A stretch of 64,000 nucleotides of DNA from Benincasa hispida (taxonomy: Eukaryota; Streptophyta; Magnoliopsida; Cucurbitales; Cucurbitaceae). The stretch is from positions 95,553,223 to 95,617,222 of the forward strand of contig NC_052349.1 in assembly GCF_009727055.1 (NCBI RefSeq), read 5' to 3'. Every line of letters starts with the position of its first letter. The stretch's first letter is position 1. Under the pieces are notes generated by a model. It made no database searches, was not told the DNA's origin, and saw only the letters and a program-made list of their open reading frames with translations. The translations under genes and the position numbers were made by a program. Shown here piece after piece: positions 55,335 through 64,000 of the stretch.

Positions 55335-56770
55335 TGTTCTTTTCCTGAACATCCCGTATTGTAAAGAACTTCAATGTTTCACGGTAGTGAGCCTTGTAGT
55401 TTTTTTTTTTTTCAACTCTTCAGTGATCTACCCTGTTTGAATTTCAAGATTTCGAGTGGATGTTGCTTGATTTTTGCATAACCGCCTCATTTTTCAGTAT
55501 GTATATTTTTTTACAGATTTTCCAAAAGGGAAGTTGCTGGTTGTTGTAATGAGCTTGATGCTTGTTAGTACCCATTCTATCTTTGATAGAATCCAGGTGG
55601 TCCATCTCCAGAGGCACTATGATGGTTGACGTGTGCTTGCTGATTTCCTCCCCACAAAAAATTTGGGTGGTTTCGCCAACAGGGTTGTAAGTATTTAAAA
55701 ATGGATTATTTTTTACAAAGTAGACAGAATTAGGGTTACGTGGACACACCTCGAATGAGTGAGGTTCTTCGTAGAGAATGCAACTCTTGTTGGAGTGAGG
55801 TTCTTCGTAGAGAATGCATTGTTGGCCATCTGGGTGACTACATTCACTTGCCCATTTCTAATGCCAATTTTTGTTATGGTCATCGTTTGCAACAAACTTG
55901 TCATCGCATTCACCTGTGTCTAAAGTGATGCAATGGCATCATTACTCTACCCTCTCTCATTTTTTCTTCAACCATATTTGTTTTGTGGTTCTTTGACATG
56001 CGATCAAGGATGTTTTTAGCTTCAACATAAGTCTTGTCCAACAAACCGCTTGCTACAACAGCGTTCAAAGCTATTTGAGATGCTGAATTCAAGCCATAAT
56101 AAAAAAATCTCCATTTCTAAACAATCAGGGAGTCCATTGTGTGGACAATCTCCTACTATGATTTTTAACCTAGCCCACACATCGCTTAATGTTTCATTTT
56201 TTTTCCTGTTGAAATTTTGTGATTCCCCTTCTCCTTTTTATGTTTTCTGTAGGTGGAAAGTATTTCTTCATGAACTTCTCCACAACTTATTCTCATGATG
56301 TGATTTCTCCAGGTTCAAGTGAATAGACCCACTTTCTAGTGTCGTCACATAGTGAAAATGGAAACAATATGAGCCTATCTTCTTCAGGAGTAATGTTGGG
56401 GAATACAAATGTGTTGCAGATTTCGATGAAACTCCTCAAGTGAGTATGAAACTCTTTGCCTCGTCTTCCTCTAAATTGACCAGTTGTCTAAATCATTTGG
56501 AGCATAACAGGTTTCATTTCAAAACTGGAACCATCTAGTGTTGGTCGCATGATCCTAGGTGAGAAATCATATAGGATTGGTGAAGCATAGTCCCTGATGG
56601 GTCTATTGCGATCATTAGCTAGAAGAATGGGTTGGTGAGAGCATCCGCATTATCATTGATTACTGCATGCAGCTCTTCTGGATTATCTCTTTGATCAGCC
56701 ATCCTCTGAGCTCTATTCCTTTGTCCCTTTTTTTTTTATTTGCTCTCCTTCTGTGAAAGGTCCTTATGAT
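55335..56770 (-). pseudogene. Gy-C gag
   Basis: The start region near 56720 reads QRMADQRDNPEELHAVINDN, a typical Athila-like gag opening, followed by DPSGTMLHQSYMISHL in a shifted frame (family PIRDYASPI). Then SGSIHLNLEKSH and the capsid region in pieces. 55910-56092 reads LNAVVASGLLDKTYVEAKNI, the end of the core. 55444-55749 has CPRNPNSVYFVKNNPFLNTY and the linker FWKICKKIYILKNEAVMQ. It runs to EKKKKKLQGSLP and GKEQ at 55335, where Co-3 interrupts. Gag forms the particle and binds RNA. It has many stops and shifts. Confidence 0.82.
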
Positions 56771-56846
56771 CTTTGGGTTGTATACAAGCTCAAGTGTAGA
56801 TCGCTTGCTCATAAAACGTTCGTACCTTTTTCACAAATAAAGGTAC
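56771..56846 (-). mobile_element. Gy-C leader, part next to gag
   Basis: Non-coding leader resumed on the far side of the Co-3 solo LTR at 58784. No feature beyond position. Confidence 0.6.
56842..56846. repeat. Target-site duplication, left (GGTAC)
   Basis: GGTAC here and AGTAC at 58784-58788; four of five match, the difference being G to A. Confidence 0.6.
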
Positions 56847-58783
56847 TGTTAGAGTTAGAAAACATGCAGTGGAAGAAAAACGGATCATTAAGCATTCTAA
56901 TTCATTAATTTTGGCTTTGAATTAAGCATGCTCATAAACTAACAAGAGGGTTTCATTACATACCTTTAAAGAACACCTTGAATCACGATTCTCAACTGCA
57001 ATCTTCTTTATCTCTACTTGTGAACCACCACAAGGCCTTCCTTACTATTCTTTAGGTGCCTTGGATTGAGTTGTGGGGTTCAAAATAAGTTTGAATTAAG
57101 GGAACAAGGAGGATAGGTCACTGGATCACCATGGTTGAAGACCTTCTTCAACCTCACGGTTTCTCAGCAATTTTCAGTCAAAATCATGTCCAATTCTCAG
57201 CCCAATCTTCTTGATTTATTGCATGACAATCATGCAAACACCATTGTTGCATGTATTGCAGCTCATGCTTAGAAGATTGACTGAAAATCATGGTGGAACC
57301 ATGAATAAGCTACTTGAATAGAAAGTGGAAAATCCCACTTTTTGGGATTTTTCATTTTCTATTCTTTTTCAAATTTTATTTTTCTAATTGATTTCTAAAA
57401 CCAATTTTTATTTTCAAAAATGAAATCTTTATTAATTTTACAAAATTAATTCAATAATTAATTTTTCTAATAAAATTAATAATAATTAATTAATTAAACA
57501 ATTTTATTAATTTTAATTAATTCAATATCAAATATTAAATTAATTTAACACTAAATCCACCATCATGAATCCCTATTCACGAATTTAATATTTAAATCAT
57601 ATTTAAATGTTAATCGATTCTCCAATTTTGTTTAATTCAAAATTAAACGTGTAATTATATCACATATACTTACTAATTCCTTTCATTCGAATTTGAACAT
57701 TTCAACTTAACTTATCAAGTTACTCTAAGGCTAATCCGTTTGTGACTAGTAGTGGGACCTCATGGACCTATAGATCATGGGCTCTAACAATCCGAGATTA
57801 ATTGGCTAAACTCTTTAAACCTAATTAGCCCCCATTCGTTAACTACGGGGTCACTCTACTAAAGTCCGTAGTTGCACTGCCCTCTCTGTAAATATATTTT
57901 GTCCACTCGATATAACCATGATTATTAAGTTAACCCTTCACAGGTTGTTCGTAATAACGGTTGGATCAAATGGTTGTTTTACTCCTGAGATTACCTCTTG
58001 TTCCTTAAGTCCCACCAATCCTCTAATGAACAATTGGTTTATGATCCGATCACCAAATCGAGTCCTTCTCGAGCCAATGAGAGGGTGGGGCCCCTTGTTC
58101 AAGACCCGGAGTCAGTACTTAAGAGAACAACCTCTCTACTATCCCTGAAAGTGAGTAGGAGTGAATTCCATCTTGCACCCTATATCCCCAACTATCTACT
58201 CGGTCTTACCCCTGAAATAAGAGGCTTATTAAGCCGGCGCTGTTGAGCATACACTCACCTATGCAAATTTAAAAATAATCCCCAATAAAAAGAAGTTCAT
58301 AGTTAGCTCAGAATTAAGGTCAAGTTACCTAGGTCATCACTTTGAAATAGTCAGTCTTAAATAGTAAACAACATTATAAAGTAAGAGTGACTTATTTCAT
58401 GATCCGATCTTGTGCCAACTCATTGCACATGATGGCCCTACCCCTCATGTCCTCACATGTACGAATTAGGATCACTTCGTTCGTAGCACTTTACAACTTC
58501 TTGTAATAATTACAGAATGGGCCACATCTGATAGTGTTACCAGAATTAGGCGTCCAACCTTATTCATATATTATAGATCATTTTGACTATTTACTCAAAC
58601 CTAATCCACTTTTATGTCTCCATATAAAGTTCAAGTACTCATGTAATAGTCATGGATCTTTTAATTTATTAGATTTATTTCTAAAACGAAATAAGCAATT
58701 CATATATTCAATAACAACTTATTAAATTTACAGAATAAGTTCAATGTTTACAAACCACAAGTTTTAGGACATAAAACCCAACA
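56847..58783 (-). mobile_element. Co-3 solo LTR inserted in Gy-C leader
   Basis: On the minus strand it opens TGTTGGGTTTTATGTCC at 58783 and ends AACTCTAACA at 56847, 1937 bp with TG...CA ends and no internal domain. It matches 47914-49772 in opposite orientation. It separates the Gy-C primer site from the Gy-C gag start, so removing it restores a normal leader. Confidence 0.88.
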
Positions 58784-58788
58784 AGTAC
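58784..58788. repeat. Target-site duplication, right (AGTAC)
   Basis: Partner of 56842-56846. Confidence 0.6.
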
Positions 58789-58851
58789 AATATGCCAAAA
58801 GCTAAGACATGCGAAAATCAGAAACAATAATTTCAGTGAACTTAGTTACCA

Positions 58852-58869
58852 CAATCCCCAATGGAGCCA
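58852..58869 (-). other. Primer-binding site of Gy-C, tRNA-Asp type, decayed
   Basis: Minus strand TGGCTCCATTGGGGATT, preceded by AGTTTT as in Gy-B. Compared with TGGCGCCGTTGTCGGGGA several bases have changed, mostly C/G to T/A. Its place, six bases inside the LTR, supports the call. Confidence 0.7.
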
Positions 58870-58875
58870 AAAACT

Positions 58876-60042
58876 TAACGCGTTTTAAATATGCGATGGA
58901 GTAAGTGTTATGTGATGTCTTATTAATGCATTGTTTCACTAGTTAAACCCAAATATACGCCTAACTAGAGCCCTGGTGAGTCTAGTGTCAAACTCAGGGA
59001 TTGCGTTCTATATATGCGATGGCAAATATTGTTTTGATCTTAACGCGAATTGTTTACTAAATATGCAATAATTTTTTATCATATTCTATTGCTAAAATAA
59101 AGAGTGATGAATGCGCTGGAAATCACATTTAAGACTGAAACAGTCTATGCGAGAAGTACAAGATTCGAATGAATGAAGGTAAGGTTGAGAAAAATATTCA
59201 CTAACATTCCTAATTAAAAGCATAAATCATGTGTTCAAGCAAACTACTAAAAAATTACAACTACATTTCTCAGTATATTTAGCTACAAAATCCTATCTCT
59301 GGGATGCATGCGATGAGTATTTGATGCAAAAGATGTTCCTTTATTTCTAAAGATGCTCTAGTCTTATTTTATGAGGTCTAAATTCTTGGTCTTTTCAAAC
59401 CTAGATTTAATCTACTTCAAATAATCTTTCAACTTATTCAAATAGATTATAAAGCATACATAAAACAAGTTGAACGCATGATTAAGCCTTAGTTCATGTT
59501 AGCTACAATAATTTCTCAACCCATAAAGAAATTAGTTGCTCATGGTAAAAGTTGAGGAGATGGATAAGAGTTAAATTGTAAATGCATTCATATTGAGAAA
59601 AAGAAGTCTTTCAATGTTTACACAATACAAATAACAACTGTAGAAGAAAAGAGATAGAGATAGAAAGTCACATCGTCGTATGCAATTCCTTGCCCCCTCC
59701 GGCTCTGTGGATGAATGCTTCACAAAGAGGGTGTTGAAGGTGAGGTTCCCTTTCTACTTCTAGAGAGGAATCCTAAGCTTTCACTTAAGATTTCATGAGG
59801 GCTCGAAGGAGAAGAGTTTTTTAAGTAAGAATTTGGGCAGAGTTTTTCTCCAATGTCTTGGTTGTTGTTACATGGAACTCTCGTTGGGTATTTATATGCA
59901 TCAACGAGCAACTTTTTCTTCTCTTACTAATGATTATGCTAATAAGATGCATTAAATTTCATACCCTGATGTGTCATCCTCTGCGTCAGAAGTTCATTGG
60001 CTCTACCGTGAAGCGTTCTTGTCATATACCAATTTGGTCTGT
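58876..60042 (-). mobile_element. Gy-C 5' LTR, truncated
   Basis: It aligns with 36874-38040 of the 3' LTR in the same orientation. It begins at the primer site and is cut at 60042 by a Co-2 LTR, so about 290 bp of U3 are lost. The U5 stem ACTAGA/TCTAGT at 58964-58986 is perfect. TATA-like ATATAAATACCC is near 59887-59898. Confidence 0.85.
58964..58986 (-). other. U5 stem, Gy-C 5' LTR
   Basis: Minus strand, after CCCTGAGTTTGAC: ACTAGA then TCTAGT with 11 bases between. It sits at the place of the Gy-A and Gy-B stems. Confidence 0.5.
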
Positions 60043-61811
60043 GAAGAACCTTTCTTTGTGTATCCTCTCTCGAACAAAATTAGCAACTTCTTGAAGACTT
60101 TCTTAAAGATTTTCTCGAACAAAAAACAAGACACAACCACAAAGAGTCCTTGATATTCTCAGGGTGAGAACCCAGGAGTGGTGAGCTCTGACTATTTTGG
60201 TTTGAGGGAAAGTTTGGGTGGAGGAAGTAGATTGAGAATTCTCTCAAGAACACAAGATCTCAAAACAATTCTGTAAAACTCATTCCTACAATCTGCTATA
60301 GAAATTCGTAGAGGAAGAAGAGAAAAACATATTTTCTTTTATTCCTCTTGCCATAAAATTAATAACCATCCACTAAAGTGGTTAGAGAGAAAAGATGCGG
60401 AAGTTATTATTCAAATAATAATAAAATATGATAACCAACTTATCATATTTTATTTATTTAAACTATATGTTATATCAAATATAACATATAACCTATAGTT
60501 TTAATATTGTATCATATACAATATAAACTATAGTTTATTTTCTCTATTTTATGGCATTTAATATAAATCATATTTATATTAAATTTAAAAGCTATGAAAC
60601 TCATTCATAGAAAATATATTTGAATCTCATTCAAATATTTATTTCCTCCCATTAAGTTATAATGTATCAAATACATTATGACAATTATATCATATATAAT
60701 TGAAACAATTTAATTATATCATATATAATTAAATCTCTCTATTAATTTTAACAATTCAAATTAATCCAAAAACTGATTCTCAACTAATTCCTTTTGAGCT
60801 ACCAAGAGGACCTTATGGACCTATAGCTTGAAGCTCTAACGGTACATGAATAATTAACTAAACTCTTTAATTACATTATTCACCATCCGTTAACTTTCTA
60901 GCACTCTACTAAAGGCCGACAGCTGCACTCTTCGCACTATAGATATATTTCTGTGTCCATTGGATATAACCAATCAACAGTACGATGATCCTTCACAAAT
61001 TGCTCGTAAGTACAACTGAACTAAAATACCGTTTTTCCCTTGTAGTTATATCTAACTCCTTAAGTATCACTGATTACCCTAATGAACAATAAATCATAGT
61101 CTTACTATGACTGAACTCCTCTCGGGCCACATTGTTCAAGACCTGGAATCAGCCCTACTTCGGGAAAAGAGTGAATTTCATCTTGTGTAGCTGTGTTCCC
61201 AGCTCCCCAATCAGATGAATCCCCAAAATAGTAGGTTTGTTGAGTCGGTGATCTGGCCACTCTCACCCATATAAATCAAAGAACCACCCTCATAGGAAGG
61301 AGTTCACAACTCACTCAGGATTCAGATTATGTTACCTATGGTCATCCTTATGAAATGTAAGTCTCTATTATGAATGGTGTTATATAATGAGACTAAACAT
61401 TTTGTGGTTCGGTCTTATACAAACTTCTTTGTATACAATATCTCCGCTTGCATGTCTAATACATGAATGATCAGGATCATATCATTTGTAACACTTTACA
61501 ACAATTGTAATAGTTACAAAGCAAGTTATACTTATAGTGTCGCCAAGATAAGGTACCCAGCTTTATCCATCTACTACAGACCATTTAGGTTATCACTTAT
61601 ACATGATCGACCTATATGTCACCACATACATGTTTAAGTTACAAAGATAATCTTAGATGTAAGTTTATTGGTTTGTGGTTAATGCAACTAAAATATCTCA
61701 TATTTTATAGACAAAGTGAATAAAATATCATATATTTAATTAATCATACAAAGAGTTCATTCATAATGTTTACAAACTATTCTTACTAGATTTAGGGCAT
61801 CAACCCCAACA
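60043..61811 (-). mobile_element. Co-2 LTR, 3' truncated
   Basis: On the minus strand it opens TGTTGGGGTTGATGCCC at 61811 and follows the Co-2 LTR to the CCACTCCTGGGTTCTCAC block, then degenerates and stops near 60043, short of the CTTCCGCTCA terminus. It abuts the truncated Gy-C LTR, so a deletion is likely at 60042/60043. Confidence 0.78.
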
Positions 61812-62494
61812 GGATTCATGTTTGAATTAGGTATTTTATCGATTTGATATTTGACATTAAATTATTAGTATTTAATTAATTAAATTTGTTTAATTAATTA
61901 AACTAAATTAATTTCAATTTTAAAAGAAAATCAATTTTTTAAATTGAATTTAAATTATATTTAATTTAGTTTTAAATAAAGTATAATTAAAGTTTGAAAA
62001 TTTGATTAATAGTAGATTTGTCCCATTTTTTGAGTTTAAGTGGATTTTTCCAACAATTAACACCTAGCCCACTAATTGAGTGTCATTTGAAGTGTCAAAT
62101 GGCTATCTAATTAGTGCTTGCATGCTTAGGTTGATTAATACTGGATTTTTTTTTATAAAAATTGAGGACATGCAATTGAATTTGGAGAAAGAAAATTCTG
62201 CTGGAAAATTTTCTCTCAAACCCTCTCCAAACCACTCAAAATTCCCTCTCAATTTGGAGTTCTGCCACTCAATTCAAGACTGAGATTAGTAAAGTAGACA
62301 CTCTTGGTGGTCTACTAAAGAGATTGAAGGGCAATTTCATGGAGCCTGTAAGGATTAAGTGGTTTTTTACAAAGGTTGTAAAACTTGAAACCCTTTTATT
62401 TAAAACTTAGTTTTTTAGTATGTTTGTTACTCAAATTAATATAGTTAGAGTGCTTAATGATTCTATTAGCTTCCGTATTTTGCATATTTACTCT
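61812..62494 (+). mobile_element. Co-3 LTR, 3' part, copy 3
   Basis: It begins mid-LTR (GGATTCATG, as at 49077) and ends TATTTACTCT, six bases before a primer site. The body aligns with 49080-49772. Confidence 0.78.
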
Positions 62495-62500
62495 ATCAAT

Positions 62501-62512
62501 TGGTATCAGAGC
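62501..62512 (+). other. Primer-binding site, tRNA-iMet type, Co-3 copy 3
   Basis: TGGTATCAGAGC, a perfect consensus match. Confidence 0.85.
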
Positions 62513-62759
62513 ATGATTTAAGCACTCAATTAACATTAATTTGAGCATGGTTGGTGAATTCATGAGATGCATAATATGGTGACTGATATGGTTTTTTCAT
62601 CCAGCTTTGGCATTCGATTTTTCTTTGATTATGTGGTAATAATTTTAGTTGGTTCTTCTTTGATGGGTCTTAATGTGTGTTTGAGTGTCTTTAATTTTAT
62701 TGGAGTCAATAGAGTTGAAATTAGGTTGTAACTAAAGATTCAAGCAAGCAAAGTCAATT

Positions 62760-62890
62760 GGAGAAAACTCAAAACGGTGCCACTGCCTGGCAACGTTGCA
62801 ACGCTGCCCATAGAATGTTGCAACCTGTTCTTCCTGAAGCTCGAGATGTTGCAACGTTGGGATGGAGCATCGCAACGCTGCTTATCTCAA
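62760..62890 (+). repeat. GCAACGTT/GCAACGCTG word array in Co-3 copy 3 leader
   Basis: GCAACG occurs at least five times (for example GGCAACGTTGCAACGCTGCC near 62789) along with GTTGCAAC words. It lies 260-390 nt after the primer site. Confidence 0.65.
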
Positions 62891-63875
62891 TCCAGAAATG
62901 CACATGCACAAGGATGGGTTTGCAGGAGTGGTCCAGTTCGATCGGTTCGGCTACCTGGGGTCTGATTCATCCTTATTTGGTCTGGTTTAGCTTATTTTGG
63001 AGCATTTAAAGGCCGACTCAGGTGATTTGGATCCGGTTCAGGTCGAGTCGAGGGGACCAGAGGCAATTTGAAGTTTTTTTTGTAATAAAATTTATAATAA
63101 TTAGCTTATTTGCTTGCTTAGGATGCCAAAGTTAGTCCATATCAGTGTTGTTTAAATATCTATGCATGTGGCGTATGTTATATTTAAATTAAAACATGTG
63201 CGTGCATATTGTATGCCATGTAGATTTAAAATCCATCATAGGAAAGCATGTTTCATGCATTAACATATGTTATAAATTAGTTATAACATAGTATGCATGT
63301 TTAGGGTTTCATAAGTTTAATATAATTGTTATATTAAAATATGGAATCCTTAAGTGTACGTTATAGCATGTCTATAGTTGTATAAGAGTTATAAAATGAA
63401 TTAGACATTTAAAATATATAACAAAGATAATACATGCTCACTTAAGTTAAATAACAACTTGTTTTAATAGTTAAAATAGGTCGTTATCTTATAAAACACA
63501 GTTACAAACTCACTCGGTCTATAATCCTGTCTAAGGCTAGAGGTACTTAAGTTAACGGTTTACGTAACACCTGCTACCTGGGATTATAACCGAAAAAATG
63601 ATCGTTGTTAACTGATTTTACGAGCATGCATGAGTAATGTGAGGTAATAAAATTGTTTTATCACTTAGACATCATAGGTTAAATCCAAATATAAATGTTA
63701 TACTTGGATGAACCGCATAGACTTAGGATGTTTATTAGCCAAGATATACCTAAGTAAAAGAATATACCCAAATAATTAGAACGCTTCAGTGGGAGATTAA
63801 TATCTTATGCGATATATTATTTTTAGCTCTCACATCTCTAAGAGTTCACACCATGAGATCCATGCTCGACTTCGT

Positions 63876-63889
63876 GTAGCTTTTACTAC
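63876..63889 (+). other. Alternative hairpin at module position, Co-3 copy 3
   Basis: GTAGCTTTTACTAC between TTCGT and a CTCCATTTGGAAAGTGTTT block, the context that surrounds GTCAC/GTGAC in copies 1 and 2. Confidence 0.5.
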
Positions 63890-64000
63890 GACTGCTCCAT
63901 TTGGAAAGTGTTTGCATGAGTCAATAACAAGGTGAATAGAGGAAGTAGTTCATAGTAAATGGGTGCAAGAAATGTGTCAACATATCCTACGATCTCTTCC

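Larger units (their letters stand above)
62513..64000 (+). mobile_element. Co-3 copy 3 leader, runs off window
   Basis: It aligns with the leaders at 49791-51200 and 53509-54560. The array at 62760-62890 uses GCAACGTT and GCAACGCTG words instead of GAGCGAGATTT. The hairpin position at 63876-63889 carries GTAG/CTAC arms. No coding sequence is recognised before the window end. Confidence 0.72.

Noticed and set aside
55400..55412. T13 run as a retroposon tail
   Set aside because: On the minus strand it reads as the Lys run of Gy-C gag (EKKKKK) and aligns with the family linker, so it is coding decay, not a tail.

Overview
The window is plant nuclear DNA built almost entirely from old, broken and nested LTR retrotransposons. 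I found no intact host gene, no structural RNA gene and no CRISPR array. Every retrotransposon reading frame carries stops or frameshifts, and most elements are truncated, so I annotate fragments and decayed coding regions. The tRNA-Met and tRNA-Asp type primer-binding sites, the Athila-like Ty3 pol and the Ty1/copia pol point to a flowering plant. The wording of the copia LTRs resembles what I remember from cucurbit genomes; that is memory, not a search.

Names used here are local to this window. Ty3/gypsy, Athila-like: Gy-A (LTR about 1.8 kb), Gy-B (LTR about 1.65 kb, begins TGATAA), Gy-C (LTR about 1.45 kb, begins TGATAA). Ty1/copia: Co-1, Co-2, Co-3 and Co-4 (related long LTRs of about 1.8-2.1 kb), Co-5 (short-LTR, Tnt1/Tork-like) and Co-6 (plus-strand relic).

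Layout. 1-4372: a mosaic of Gy-A LTR pieces (plus) and a Gy-B 3' end (minus). 4373-11216: a Co-1 element whose left part is inverted relative to its right part, with a Gy-B solo LTR (5093-6711, perfect 5-bp target duplication) inside the Co-1 LTR. 11217-19640: a Gy-A element on the minus strand (3' LTR, integrase, RNase H, RT, protease, gag) whose 5' LTR is missing. 19641-20794: promoter-like non-coding sequence of unknown origin. 20795-28046: copia LTRs in series (Co-1 with a 5-N assembly gap, Co-2, Co-4), interrupted at 22873-24117 by an unclassified segment. 28184-32940: an orphan LTR with primer site facing a decayed Co-5 element. 33147-33701: a hAT-like MITE. 34500-36770: Co-6 relic. 36874-60042: one Gy-C element on the minus strand, stretched to 23 kb by three later intrusions: a truncated Gy-B (41856-44385, plus), Co-3 material (47914-55334, plus) and a Co-3 solo LTR (56847-58783, minus). 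60043-64000: a truncated Co-2 LTR (minus), then a Co-3 LTR end and leader running off the window.

Nothing here is a working gene system. The observations most worth a second look are small non-coding structures that recur between copies or families: a U5 stem-loop whose arms differ in sequence but still pair in Gy-A, Gy-B and Gy-C; a twice-repeated 45-bp motif in the 3' non-coding region of both Gy-B and Gy-C; and a paired hairpin module plus short-word arrays in the long copia leaders.
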